From assembly GCA_035222895.1 (NCBI GenBank), contig JAVYIG010000702.1:248001-312000 (forward strand): a stretch of 64,000 bases of DNA. Reading direction: 5' to 3'. Shown piece after piece: positions 35,806-48,078 of the stretch. The position numbers and the translations under genes were made by a program. The stretch is from Strongylocentrotus droebachiensis (Eukaryota; Echinodermata; Echinoidea; Camarodonta; Strongylocentrotidae). The notes under the pieces were generated by a model. The model worked only from the letters and a program-made list of their open reading frames with translations, did not search any database and was not told the origin of the DNA. Numbering within the stretch: the stretch's first letter is position 1; each line of letters opens with the position of its first letter.

Positions 35806-35898
35806 ATTGACTTCCAGGCATGCCAGCTGTGTAACATTCAGAAAGGAAACCTGAATAGAAAGTTTACCTTTGCCACAGTAACAGACTATGAAAGTGAG
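35806..35898 (+). CDS. exon 4: middle of PH/PTB-like stretch (residues 190-220)
   Basis: A long pyrimidine tract ending ttcttcag precedes a 93-nt phase-0 exon with donor GTAAGA at 35899. The residues alternate hydrophobic and polar (IDFQACQLCNIQKG, then RKFTFATVTDYESE), as in adjacent beta strands with a turn between them. It lies between a 9.1-kb and a 7.9-kb intron. Two Cys residues (195, 198) are spaced CxxC, but with no partner pair, so zinc binding is unlikely. Confidence 0.85.
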
Positions 35899-35929
35899 GT
35901 AAGAACAAACTATGCTTATTGCTTCTTGT

Positions 35930-35931
35930 TA

Positions 35932-35972
<41 letters not shown>
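35930..35972. repeat. (GA)n microsatellite near exon 4 donor
   Basis: Simple GA repeat beginning about 30 bp inside intron 4. Confidence 0.9.
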
Positions 35973-35973
<1 letters not shown>

Positions 35974-36247
35974 ACTTCAAGCATAGATTACTGCTCATAT
36001 TGGCTATAGTGTACTCTGCATTGTTTCTGATGAGAAGATGATATATAATCTTAATATCTTCTTGTAATCCTTCTTATTTGAATAGCCATCAGTGATTAAT
36101 CTGACAGCACAAACAGCATTAACTATATGTAAAGAGCTGTTTAGCTCTATGTAAATAGTTGTTAGTCCCTTTCTGGCTCTTAGCAGACAATGAGATCTTT
36201 GTGCTACAGAGCTGTTAGAACATCATAATCACTGTGGATGGATTGCA

Positions 36248-36444
36248 CATACATGCCAACTGTTCAGATTAAAGAGGAACATTCCTCTTTTTGGGAGAAG
36301 ATAATTATCATTTTAATGCAGGTGTTCCTCTTCCTGTACAAATTTGTCTGTAGTATTGAATAGGAGAGTTAGGATTGTTCCTCTTTTTTTTTGAAAATAG
36401 CATAATTTGTACAGATTTCTGATTTTCAAATGTTGGCATGTATG
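36248..36444. mobile_element. 197-bp MITE-like element
   Basis: Inverted ends catacatgccaac and gttggcatgtatg. Inside, gaggaacattcctc and other words pair. No target duplication could be fixed. Confidence 0.6.
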
Positions 36445-36978
36445 ATTGCAGAAACAGCCCTTTTTGCCAGCAAACTGGGTAATTTGATACTCCTTCTTTT
36501 GCAACAGAATAAATGTGATATGTATGCCATATGTATCAATTTGCATGTTTGGTACCCTCTGTTAATAATATTGTATATTTCTCATGACTTGAGTTTTAGT
36601 CAGTTCATATCTTATGAAGAAAACTCTAGTTGCCTGAATGTTCTTAAAACATAACCATTTAAATGTTTCATAAAGGATTTTGATGGGAGGTTTTATTTCT
36701 TCTATTAATAGAGGAATTGATTGAGGGTCGATGAATAATAATTCTTATGCATTATGTTCCATACTTGTTACATATCATTGTAAAAAAGCCTTTCTATAAA
36801 TTGTGTAATTCCTTTGTTAACTGACCCTTTCAGCCTGTGGTCCTGCATGGTCAGTCTTTGAAAATATTATCCCCATGACGACTGCATTATCCTATAACCA
36901 TAGGCTTCATATGAGGAACACCCGGTTCAAGTAGGCGATGGGTTAAGATTGAAAAATAAATGAGATTGATCCTCTTAA

Positions 36979-37479
36979 AGGTAATAAAAGGTTTTGGGAA
37001 ATTTTGACAATTGAGTGGATAGTGATTCTTTACAATTTTAATATATTTGGATGCCCCTGTGAATGTATTATAAGCACTAGAAAATTCAGCCCCTAAAACA
37101 ATTCTGCTTTCGAGAAAAATTCAATACAAAAATTTACTGGTGCTCCTGGTAAATGTTGATAAATTTCAAATAGCGCCTAGGGCCATCCAATGGTAGCTGC
37201 GACCATGAAAATCTCAGAATCTGCAGTTGTGATATATAATTTCCAATGGGAATAGCCAATTGGACGATTTCAGTCAAGAAAAATTGTTTTATAGCTCAAT
37301 TAATATCTTGACCTTGAGAGGGAGCTATACAATATAGAGAGTTTATTATTTTTAATTTTATTACTTTAGACTCAATTTTAACAGCGACAACGATCACTGA
37401 ATATTGTAAAATCGCATATGCTTTCAGTATGTTCATTTGAACCAAATTCATGACCCCATACCAAAACTTTGTATTACCT
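36979..37479. mobile_element. 501-bp element flanked by TTAA
   Basis: Left end aggtaataaaaggttttggg and right end ccaaaactttgtattacct are inverted matches (about 19 bp), with TTAA directly outside each (36975-36978, 37480-37483). TTAA targets are used by piggyBac and Kolobok elements. No transposase frame. Confidence 0.6.
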
Positions 37480-37483
37480 TTAA

Positions 37484-39586
37484 AGCTTCTCAGCAGCCTC
37501 TTTATAGTTTCCCCTGTTACACTGACATCATATCACATTAGGCAAACTGGGGAGGATAGAGGAAGAAGAAGATGTCTGCAAATACAATTAGGATGACTTC
37601 ATATCAGAGTAGATAGGAGCACAGTGGAATCACTCATCAGGAGCTATCCGGTATCTGCTGCTCAGTGACATGGCAGAAAGAGAAATACAATGGGGAGGGG
37701 GAGGGAGGCCCTACATTTGTCTAGGCAGAGGGAGGGGGAAGAGCACTGTTTAAAATTGATTGGTTGAAATTTTGTGGCTTATCTGAAATAGGGGGTTGTT
37801 TTGATTAAAAGAATCCCCCCTCTCTCTCTGTCAAATTTCTTTTTTGGGGGAGGGGGGGGGGGAGGGGTGGGTGGGTATGGTGGGGTTTTCAGATACCTAG
37901 ATTATACCATAGAACAATCATGGGTTTCATTCAATTTACATCTGAAATTTAGCATAATATTGTTACAAAGATTTGATCAAAATGATTAATTACTTTCCAA
38001 CTGTAATATTTTACCAGGATTTGACTGAAACAAACTCAACATAATTTTGTCTTTAGAATTTAATATTGATCCATTTTTTTCACATTGGGAAAATCTGTAA
38101 AAGTTGATGGGGAGACATCTGTAGGATATTGTGGCAAATAATGTAGAAACAAGAAGATTGGTGATACCGTTTATGATCCAGTCCAGTGTACTAAATGTAA
38201 TGTGGAACTTAACAGTTGCTTTCCCTAATTATGTCAAATCTTTGAGAGGAAATATTGGAAAGGCCATCATGTCCTTTTCTGTAAAGCTTGCTAGTCACAT
38301 TTGCTGCAACATTGAATTAAGAATGTTTTCAAAAAACTTGCCCGTGTAAAAGGGAATCAGTGAACATTGCAGTTAACTTGATATTCAAGATATGGCGTGT
38401 ATAAAAGAATCTCTTATATTTGATCAAATTATAAAGGGAACAAACATATTTTCTTTAAGAAATTCATTTGATATTATCCACAAGGAGAAAAGGGGCTTAT
38501 CACAGAAGATGAGAGCCCTTTTGACTCTCATCTATTTAGAACCAGGAGGGTGTTACAATGAAATTTTTTGAAAAGTGCTGTATTCTTTTAACTCATAGTA
38601 AATGACACCGCAACAATTATATGAAATAAATCTCTACAGCGAAGCTATTGAAAAAAAATTGTGTTTTGAGTAGTTTTTATATAAAGGATGCCCATTGGAA
38701 TATTTATTTCATCATTAATGCTCCTGTTCAATAACAAATTCATAACTTTATTATTTGTTATCCAATTTTTTCAAACTTTCATTCATCTGTTCCGCTGTAA
38801 TTTCCTGTCTACAACTTGAAGGAAATCAAATACTTTGCCTTCAAAGGCTTCAATCAACACCCTACATTATCTTTAAAGGCTCTTGGTGACCCCCTTCCCC
38901 TCTCCCTCCCCCTCGAAGGATTGTAGGACCGGTAGACAGGGGGTTCTGCTACCCCCTTCCAGGGCTAATTAACCCCTTTCTTCCGGCCATTAGGTGACCT
39001 CCATACCCTAGCTAAGACCTCTGGCTTTCCAGACAGGAAGCCCAGGATGTAATTTCTTTTAGCCGAACAGGTCATTCCAAAATTCAACCCCTGTTCTAGA
39101 TTAAGCCCCAGTTCCTAGATCCAGTTACCTGCATGCATAGCAATAATGCCATATTCATTACTGATATCAATCTCTAATAGATGTACCTGGTGAATTTATA
39201 TACTTTTGTGTTTTGCTACTTTCTATTGAAGAAATTTGTGCTTTTCCTTTCTAATTAAGAGGCAGACAAAGATAGTCCATTCAGTGAAAAGAAACTGAAT
39301 TGTTATGAATTTGTCATTTTCTACCAGATACCATTACTGGATAAATAAATAAATAAATGCCTAACCAAGATTAAATTGGATACAAATCTTGATATCATTC
39401 CTTTATGGGATATATTAGCTTGATTATTTGGATGCTCAATACACAATTACACATGTTTAAAACTGATGGTGGTTAACCGGCTTGTTGTTTTGTTTAAGTT
39501 AGTCATAACCAGACACTCCCAATGCTGACAATGACCCATCTTTCTAAATCCTCTAAAATAGGCCATTAATAGTTGTATTTTCTGTC
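37484..39586 (+). other. intron 4 stretch, nothing specific
   Basis: G-rich runs at about 37848-37880. No gene or clear repeat. Confidence 0.4.
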
Positions 39587-39860
39587 TGTAATTTGAATGA
39601 CTGGATCTAATCTCTTTTGTAGAACAGACCCTTCGAGATTGGTATATGTCCTCATATAATTTTTGTGTGTATTTTGAATGACTGGATCTAATCTCTTTTG
39701 TAGAACAGACCCTTCGAGATTGGTATATGTCCTCATATAATTTTTGTGTGTATTTTGAATGTCTGGATCTAATCTCTTTTGTATAGAACAGACCCCCTAG
39801 ATGATATATAATTTCTGTCTGTATTATGTATGACTGTATCTCCTATATAGAACAAACCTA
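39587..39860. repeat. 81-bp tandem repeat, three to four units
   Basis: ctggatctaatctcttttgt begins at 39601, 39682 and 39763. The first two units are almost identical, the third is changed, and a fourth (about 39833) is strongly diverged. Confidence 0.9.
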
Positions 39861-40380
39861 TATAATGACTAGATGAGTAAGCAGATAACAAAAACAGGAT
39901 TGACCCACTTGCAGAAAGATTCGATAATTTAAGCTCAACTTTTGAATCATTTTCCAGGTTCTCTGAATCTGAATTTATCAGGATATTTTAAATTCACACA
40001 ACTTATCAAAAAACTGTCTTCCCTCCAAGTATAAAAAAATATTATTCTAACAAGTGTACCAATACAACTTATCAATTGAATCAAAACTGACAGTATCATG
40101 TAGCTATCACTATCAGGACAACCTGTAGAAACTATTTAACTTAAAAAATTGGAGATGTTTATATTTTCCTTGGTAGTGCATTGCCCTCCATGATCTTAAT
40201 TCCCAAATTATCTTGTGGCTGAGTACTTAATTGACAGGTCAATAAATTCAAGATGTAAGATTAAGAGGGAGAGTTAGATGGATAGACTGTGAGAACATAG
40301 TAAATTATTATTTATAAAAATATTAAATAAAAATAAAAACAAAGCCAATAGAAGGGAGAGAAGAAAAAAATTACATACAT

Positions 40381-40457
40381 TAATAATAATAATATTTGGC
40401 TTTTATATAGCGCTTAATACAATGTCTCTAAGCGCTTTACAGATATGCTATTACCCT
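40381..40457 (-). mobile_element. SINE 3' tail (reverse orientation)
   Basis: Reversed it reads taaagcgcttagagacattg, then gcgctatataaaagccaaat and ATT repeats. This is the same kind of tail as at 58356-58480, with no head left. Confidence 0.7.
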
Positions 40458-40509
40458 GCATTGATGGCTAAGACTTCAGAATATAAGAAAAAAATAACAA
40501 AAAGAATAT

Positions 40510-40560
40510 GTAACTCCCCCCTCCCGCCCCCCCCCCCTCCCCCCCCTCCCCCCTCCCCCC
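40510..40560. repeat. poly-C tract
   Basis: C runs broken by single T or G, G-quadruplex-capable on the - strand. Confidence 0.9.
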
Positions 40561-40693
40561 CAAGAAGAAGAAGAAATCTGCACATAATTCTAGATAAGAT
40601 GACACACATTTTATTCATGATGAACGAAAATCTCTAACACGCAATAACCTTTCACAGTAGGTTTGAATCAATATCACAAGTTCTATTCCAAGG

Positions 40694-40775
40694 CTCTCTC
40701 TCTCTCTCTCTCTTTCTCTCTCTGTGTCTGTCTCTCTCTCTCTGTCTGTCTCTCTCTCTCTGTCTCTCTCTCTCC
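40694..40775. repeat. (CT)n/(CTGT)n tract
   Basis: Simple CT repeat with CTGT variants. Confidence 0.9.
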
Positions 40776-43762
40776 ATCCCGGCTTCAAATCATCATGTGA
40801 CATGAGATAGCAATTGCCATCATGATCCCAATTAATGCCACAAACACCCTGCAATGACTATGACGTCATACCACTGGTTGTTTGGATTAGTTATAGCCCT
40901 GTGGAGCGAGCGAGAGATGAAAGTAGGAATAAAGCATGGGGCGAAACAGTTGTATCTCAAGGTTAAAAAGTTGAATCAGTTATTAACTTCAAGCATCACA
41001 TCTGTTGCACATGTTCTCAGAGAACGTGACTACTTCTGAGAAGTTATTTTTTAAATTTTTTTATAAGAAGTGTCTCTTTGAAATATGTTTAGAAATAAAA
41101 TTTCTTCAGGGATATAAATTAATCACTTTTTTTCTAGAGTTTTCAAATGGTGTTATTAGTCCAAGTGCCCCCCTTTTTTTTTACATGGGAGGTGAAAATT
41201 TTACTCGCCCCTGTTTTTTCTGTTCGGTCTTCACACCTGACCAAATTGGTACAAAAATACTCCCCACCCCCGCCTCCAAAATAAAGCAGCAAATGAACCA
41301 TAAGAACCAACTCTGACTGTGTCAGTTCAAAAGAAGAAGAAAAAATCTTCCCTCCCTAGTACGATATGATTGTTGTCATTCAAAGTATGATGGCAGTGAT
41401 ATTGCTTGATCAAATTAGAAGCTGGATATTGTGATGTCGAAAGATGGCTCACTCTCAAACTCTGCTTTTCACAAGTTCAGTCATTTTAAAGATGTCTGAC
41501 ACAAATGCATAGCTCCATGAAATGTGCGATTGTGTGAGCTCTGGTACTTTCCTGACGGGGGAGCTAGGGGGGGGGGGGACTTTTGATTTATTTCATGAAA
41601 AATGCCTTGTATCATTCTTTTGTTTCAATAGTGTTTGTGTTATTTTTAAATTTAAGAAGGAAAAAAATAAGTATCTTAGTTTTGTTTTCTTCTTCAGGGA
41701 CACAAAATCTTGTTATTATACATTATATTGAAACATTATAGATTACCGGTAATTGTCTCGATCATTACTTATGGCAGTTCAGAATAACAGAGCACTTCCA
41801 GTATTTTAGAAAATGTCACTCTTTTGGTTGATTTTTAATTTAACTTGGCCTTGGATGTATTTTCTACATGTGACTAGTTCTTAACGGTAACACTAACCAT
41901 GATGACAACTATTTATTTTTATTTCTAAGACCGATTGTATTTACTTGAAGGCAATATAATAAATACTCCATTTCACAAGACACCAGTCAGAGCCATCTAT
42001 ACACAGAGTTTGGCCAACCCGGTTCGAGTTGGTCACCATATGGCGACTACTGCTTTGTTGGCCAAACTCTCCTAATCAATGACACTGACACTTGTAATGT
42101 TGTAGCCCCACCTAGTGTTCACAAAGTGTCAGTTGTTTAATGATGTGATGATTTCAAATTCAAGCTCAATGATTTGCAGCTGTTAAGTCTAAAAATATCC
42201 CATGATGTTTCATATTGAAGCCACACCAGAGATGATGCATTAAGATAGTGTACGCACAACTTGATGTTTTAGTTTCAGTATATTCTAGATTTATAAGGAT
42301 CAGGAATCTGGCTGTAGAATGATTATATCATTCACACTCTATTTTTTTTTTTTTTTTTTTTCTTCTATTTTTTCAGAAGCAACTTTTCCTACAAAACATT
42401 ACTCTATTTTTTAATTAAAAAAAAAAAAATTATCTATCAATTAAAGTATTTATCTATTCATTTTTCTATATATTTAATCATTCATTTTTTACTCTATATT
42501 TTATCCATTTATTTGTATGTTAGTTATTGTTATTTATTTGTTTGTTTTGCATTATAATACATTTTCACCTATAGCATTGGTCTTCCATGTGGTCCTATTT
42601 ACAAGCTTAATTTTACAAACTAAAAGAAATTCTGAGCATTAATTTGCTAATTACTTAATGAAACAATGACAGATGACCTATATCTTTATTTTAAAGAAAT
42701 ACTTATCATACTTATTAACCTCGCACGTCTCTTTAAGTTTTGATAGACACCCATTCTAATAACAATGAACTTGAAGTTAAGCGAGTTTGAAAAGGTCATG
42801 TACATAATATTCTGAGAGGGGGGAATAATTTTTGTGGGAAAGAGTGACATAGCTTTCTCTCTTGGGGCGATGTAACATGAGAGCCAATGTCTACACCTGT
42901 TGCTAAGTGAGTAATGTTAGTGACATAGGATGGTTAACCTTAGTCTCAGGTCAAGAAACAGAGTGTTATATTTTATGATGTGAAGTAGATCTTATATATT
43001 TTTTATGTTTTATTATATTCTGCCAAAGAGTTGTAATTGTCGAGTCTTTCTCAATAAAGATTATGCAAAATTGTAGATTGTAGTTGTCATAGAAATGTTT
43101 TTTGTGTATAGCTCATTAACACAATTTGACACCACCATCTCATTTTCTCACTGCAGTAACCAGAGGTAGCCTCGAATCATATCCCCCCCCCCCCCGCCAC
43201 AACAAAAAATTAATGTAATTTTTGTTTTAGAAAATGATTATCTAATACTTAGTAGTGTAGCATAGGTTCAATAATGCATCAAAATGACAACTTTAAATAT
43301 TTTGAAAATTGAAATGCAATTTGTTTTGCTCATTTGCTATATTCCCTTGAAGGATGATAATTTTGTATAAGCAAAGAAATTATGATACATCACATCTGAA
43401 CATTTTTATGTTCAAAATGTAATCATTTGAACTTAGACCATTTGTATAATAATCACATGTTCTATTATTTTCCTTCATTTAATCAATGTATCCTACTAGA
43501 TTCCTTTTTGAAATTTGGTTTAACTGTTTCATGAGAAAAGAAGATGGGGGTTTGACGTATACTATTAAAGTGATGGAGGCAAAGGAGGAGGAGGAGGAGG
43601 AGGAGATGGTGGTGATGATGATGAAGAGGAGATTATGATGATGATTATACACATATATATATTTATTTGTATGCTAACCATCTAAACTAATAAACATTCT
43701 TCTCTCCTCATATGTTTGCATCGTGTTTTAATGGAACTGTTTATTTTTCATTTGTTTTTCAG
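40776..43762 (+). other. intron 4, last part
   Basis: Contains a small hairpin at 42008-42071, T/A-rich arrays at 42340-42540, a C run at 43184-43195, and a (GAG)/(GAT) trinucleotide block at 43575-43640. No gene. Confidence 0.45.
42008..42071. repeat. inverted repeat around a 40-bp loop
   Basis: agagtttggccaa and ttggccaaactct pair at the ends. Confidence 0.6.
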
Positions 43763-43843
43763 GAGGGGCTAAGGTTTTTTATCTACTTCAAGGATCATCA
43801 TGAATATGAGTTGGAAGCAGACACGTTAGAGGAAAAAGAGAAG
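43763..43843 (+). CDS. exon 5: end of PH/PTB-like stretch (residues 221-247)
   Basis: Acceptor tttgtttttcag and donor GTAAGT (43844) bound 81 nt, phase 0. EGLRFFIYFKDHHEYELEAD reads as two more beta strands, followed by an acidic/basic helix start (TLEEKEK) that runs on into exon 6 (ICRLLHLIVEQN). Strands followed by a C-terminal amphipathic helix are the layout of PH/PTB/FERM-F3 folds, but the Trp that most PH helices carry is absent. The assignment as a fold is therefore tentative, while the exon itself is well supported. Confidence 0.85.
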
Positions 43844-44874
43844 GTAAGTGTGCTTACTCTATCTTATACATTTAGCCAGCTTCTTCATGAGAGGGGGAAG
43901 GCTATACCGACCTCCCTCCCCCCCAAAAATGAACAATGTAGATATATATGTTTGAATGTTTGAACCCCCAAATGTCCAAATGAACAAATTTCAAACAAAT
44001 GTAATATGTACCAAAATGCAGAAAAATGTACACAAGATAAATGTTTATGACAAGTTTGGGGTCATGTTGCATAATTTATTCAGTTGCAATCAAGATCTGT
44101 ATAGGTATACATGTAGAATGTGGAAACATATTTCATTGCTGGAGTAACTTTTGCATGCTCCATGAATGGGTACTGGAGGTTATCTGAAATTGAAAGTTTA
44201 TTATTTTTTAAATAATTTTATGAAAGAGTGAAACAGGAAGCACTCTTTCTCATAGTTGATTCTGATAATCATTAGGTTGGGTTATAAGGATGATGTGAAT
44301 GGTATGACTGGGCTCTTACATTGGTGCCTTATAAAGATATGGATTCTTTGCAGATATTAGGAATGAAAATGTCTTTCGCCTTATCAGCAGCGAACATACA
44401 TGCGTACCTTGCTCATTGAGAGCATGTAAGCTTTCTAGTTGAATTATCATCACGAGGTTGATTGTCCCAACCTCTTAACGAATAGGACACAGCCTAGCCT
44501 ATCAAGGAAGCTTGCACCACCTAACAAGAATTAGCAACATCACAGTTGTGACTACCATGTCTAATAGCTTGTTCACATTACAGGATAATATTACGAAACT
44601 TGTAAAAAGAAACGTTGTTTAATGAATCTTCACATAGCAAAAGGAACTTTCACACAAAGTAACGTTTTTTATAGAACCGGTTTTGAAGAGGTCAATTGAC
44701 ATGAAAGCTGGCCAATCATCGGTACGCAAACAAGAAGCCCCGCCCAGTACAACGATTCTTGTGAGATATGACCTTCAGATTGGAATGGGATCCTGATTCT
44801 TTATCGAGTTTGAAACAGTGCTCCAACATGACCTATACGATGATTCATTATACAACATTCAATGTCTTACAGTG
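43844..44874 (+). other. intron 5, first part
   Basis: No supported feature. The open frames directly after exon 5 are read-through of the intron. Confidence 0.4.
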
Positions 44875-44985
44875 GCTGTCTTGAAAACATGGAACAATAT
44901 CCCACTTTCCATCAGAGAATTAACCTGTATTGCCTCTTTCAAAACACCCCTTAAAACCCACTTCTTCCCTCACAGTAACATTTGA
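44875..44985 (+). pseudogene. C-terminal tail of a non-LTR retrotransposon reverse transcriptase
   Basis: The frame reads LKTWNNIPLSIREL then SFKTPLKTHFF and stops at 44983-44985. The pattern W-N-x-(I/L)-P-x-x-(I/L)-R ... SFK-x-x-LKTxxF is the usual end of ORF2 in CR1/L2/Rex-type non-LTR elements. Only the last 36 codons are left, so it is a 5'-truncated dead copy. Confidence 0.6.
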
Positions 44986-45083
44986 TACACCTATTTTATG
45001 AATGTGTGTACTATATTTCAATTTTCTTCACATTCACATTATAATTTTGTAAGTGCTATGGTGTTTATTTTAGCACCCCTTAA

Positions 45084-45507
45084 CTCTTATCCTGCCATGA
45101 GACTGCTAGCGCGCTATTGTTATAGTGCCATGTGCACGCGAGCGTGCTATCGATTGAAAGCCACGTTCATGCTAGCGAGCCACCGCTACGGTGCTTCGTG
45201 CGCGCTAGCAAGCATATGTAATAACAGTTATTGTTCATGCCCATTGCACCGTGCTGAGTGCTTTTACAGCGCTATTGAAAGTACCATCGCGTGCATCAGA
45301 TTATCGGCTTTGGATTATGCGTCTTTGTATACAACAGTCAGATTGGATTTTCTCGAGTAATTCAGCGATTTGTTTTTTGTAAAGATTTAAATAACACGCA
45401 CTTGAACCAACCTTAAAATTAACTTGGCACTCAGGAGATTAGCACTGTGGCACAATAGGAATTAGCACTGTGGCACTGGGTGCATTGTATGGCTGGCAGC
45501 TTAAGAG
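45084..45507. mobile_element. 424-bp TTAA-flanked element with CpG-rich gctagc words
   Basis: Left end ctcttatcctgcca and right end tggcagcttaagag are inverted matches with two differences. TTAA lies outside both (45080-45083 and 45508-45511), as for piggyBac-like elements. The interior repeats words such as gctagcg, gcgctattg and gtgc, and is CpG-rich compared with its surroundings. No transposase; the 120-codon frame across it is not meaningful. Confidence 0.6.
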
Positions 45508-45599
45508 TTAATACTCAATATTATAATTATTTAATACTATTATAAACTGAAAAAAATTTGTTATTTATATCACCTGGCTTTATTGGTCGTCTGAATGGG

Positions 45600-47450
45600 G
45601 GGGGGGTAGTATTCAGCAATCATCATGAAGTCTCAAGATGCAACTCTGCTGGTCGCCACCGACGACGACACTGCACTAACATGACCCAAGTAATCCGGGC
45701 AAGCATTTTGCCTGCTTCCTTTTCCCTGTGTGCCCTAATCAGCCAGTGGTGATGGAAAGCTCGGCCCAACGAAAAAGAACGACGGTGGGAGCATCGATGA
45801 TGGTATCTACTATCTAGGGAGCGGGAGAATTTCCTGCTATGATTTGCACCCGTGTTTACCCAATGTCTCGGTACAAGTGGTCTATTTGCATCCTCCCTGT
45901 GAATGGTCTCCTGCTGACCTGTGCGTGATGAAGTGGGTCGAAGAGGTGTGGAGAGTGGATTCATGGTCTTATCTTTGTATCCAAACATGATGAGGTATTT
46001 CTTGGACCTGCATCAGGATAAAAGTGCAGACTTGAAGTGTCTCTGCCTTTGTCAAACTTGTGTATTGGCAAGATATGTGTCTGTAACGTTTAAAAAGGCA
46101 GTAGAAGTTTTTACTGTGACTGAGATGTTATAAATTTCATCAAAGTGGGTAGGAGAGATGTGGAGATTCATCATGTATTAAAACAGGAGTTTAGGAAAGA
46201 CTTCTTTGGTTCAACAGAGAAAAAAAGGTCTACCCATCTTTATCAAATCTTCATGAGATCTTCCCAGTGGATGTGCGCTGTGCAGTATTTACTGGCATCT
46301 TTCATTTTGTGCACTGTTATCTGACTGAGATGCATTCATGATTCATCAAATGATAGGAACCAACCTTTAAGTTCCAGATGTCTTGCACTACCTCTCCTAC
46401 AGTTTCAATTACCAAGAGAGCTTGAGATTGTATCAACCCGAGAGCAAGGGAGACGCCTCGTGGAGTGATGCTGTTGTCTTTTATTGTGAGTCAACACCAA
46501 GGAAGAGTGTAAAAAGTTCAAAAACGTTTGGGAACGCATCCATAAACCCGATGAGAACACCATCTCAGATGAAACCACCTTCATAAACAATGGGGTCGGA
46601 GCATGAGTTTTTGTAATGCGTCATATGCAGCGTGTTGATGTATTCTATTGAGGTTCTCCAGATCATTGGTCGGTTGGAAGGTTCTCTCCTGGTCTCCTCG
46701 AAGTGCAGTGCCTCAAGTTTCAGCAAGGGGTTGCATCGGCCCGCTCCCCCTGGATGACAGTCCCTGGAAGTTGTCATCAGGCCAGGGTTGAATGAAAGTC
46801 TCATCACATTCTCCAATCGCCATGGTGATGAAGACATTCTCACTGGTAGAGATGTTAGCATGACAGAAGAGTGCATGGAGGCGGCACTGTATGTTAGTAA
46901 CCTTTGACATTTGAGTGGTCTGGGCGTAGACATCCGTAAGGGGTACTCTACCAGACACCTGCATATGCTGAACCAGTCAACGGATGACTAGGAGATCGAG
47001 GAGAACTCTCTCATTGCACCAAGCACCTCATTCCAAGGCATCTAAATAAAAAAAGTGGGAGAGAGGGGCACACAAACGGTTGCCTCGATGGCAGACCTTA
47101 CTCATAACTCCATCTTAAGCGCTTACTAAGTCTTATCTTTGTCTGGGAGGGAATCCCTTCTCAAAGTGCCAGGTTTCAGCAGCGCTGTTGATGTAATGGT
47201 TAATCACTCTTGAAAGGAATGAGTGTTGTTTGAGGTTGGTTGGATAGGATCATCAAGGAGAAATCGTCGCTTGACTTTGAGGAGCTGCATGCCTCAGGGA
47301 GGGAGAGCCAGTGTGCAGACTGTATGCACCCCTTTCCAGGATTACACCTTATGATTCTTATAGGAAATTATATGCAGACATTTGCTAGTCGGAGGACAGT
47401 CTTTGCGTCGTATATGGTCCACAGGGATAGGCAACCCTCTTTGTGATGTA
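45600..47450 (-). pseudogene. decayed coding-like block of unknown origin
   Basis: GC content is raised relative to the intron, and several overlapping - strand frames are open: 45623-45988 (121 codons), 46565-46933 (122), and 46713-46964 (83). The third shows a protein-like composition (for example CRLHALFCHANIS, MAIGECDETFIQPWPDDNF) and continues past one TGA to 46581 (NDLENLNRIHQHAAYDALQK). Stops and frame changes make it non-functional as seen. It may be a retrocopy or transposon remnant. The family is not recognised. Confidence 0.3.
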
Positions 47451-47801
47451 TGAAATGGATAACTTGGAATGATGAACAAAGTTTTAACTACATGTATTTA
47501 TAAAGCTAGGAGGTGGAGAATTTGTCTATGTGTTTTTAAGTTTGATTGGTGGTTTTAATTTATCCTGGTGCCAAGGGGACCTGTATGCCTGCAAGTGAAC
47601 CCCAGGAGATCTACGACTTTTATTCCTATCTGAGGGAAATTGAGTATTATAAGGATGAATGCCTTAACATCCAAGGGCACTCGCACCTCAACCTGATCTT
47701 GAATCTGGGTACCCTGCATCAACTGTCGCCGCTCTAATCACTGAACCATACTTAATCTAAATATGTCATCCTCTAATTATTTCATCGACAAATTCCTACA
47801 G
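47451..47801 (+). other. intron 5, end
   Basis: No supported feature apart from the acceptor of exon 6. Confidence 0.35.
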
Positions 47802-47965
47802 ATCTGCAGACTGCTTCACCTGATCGTCGAGCAGAACAAGTCGACGGCGACGGGGCGGGTGCTGACCCAGGCAGACTTCAGGGGGACCCTCACCCAGTGT
47901 CAGGCGGTCATCAAGGAAGGTTTCCTGGAGAAAAAGAATCACAATCTATACACAACGTGGACAAG
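47802..47965 (+). CDS. exon 6: linker and first strand of PH domain (residues 248-302)
   Basis: Acceptor aaattcctacag and donor GTCAGT (47966) bound 164 nt; it begins in phase 0 and ends two bases into the codon for Arg302. It completes the helix of the first module (248-259), then a linker, then the start of a PH domain: AVIKEGFLEKKNHNLYTTWT (282-301). GFL(E)KK followed by W-x-R-R-W across the splice junction is the usual beta1-beta2 pattern of PH domains, where Lys and Arg contact inositol phosphates. GC content is well above the intron level. Confidence 0.9.
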
Positions 47966-48078
47966 GTCAGTTAAACACCATTGTTTTCTTTGAATTTTTG
48001 CTGATTTACTTGAGATTGCTGTCGCTCATAAAAACATCTTGAGCTCTGATAATGAAATTGTATCTTGAAAGAAATAGA

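Noticed and set aside
44998-45360. 120-codon + strand frame
   Set aside because: It starts outside and crosses the left end of the TTAA-flanked element, and its residues reflect gctagc-type repeats.
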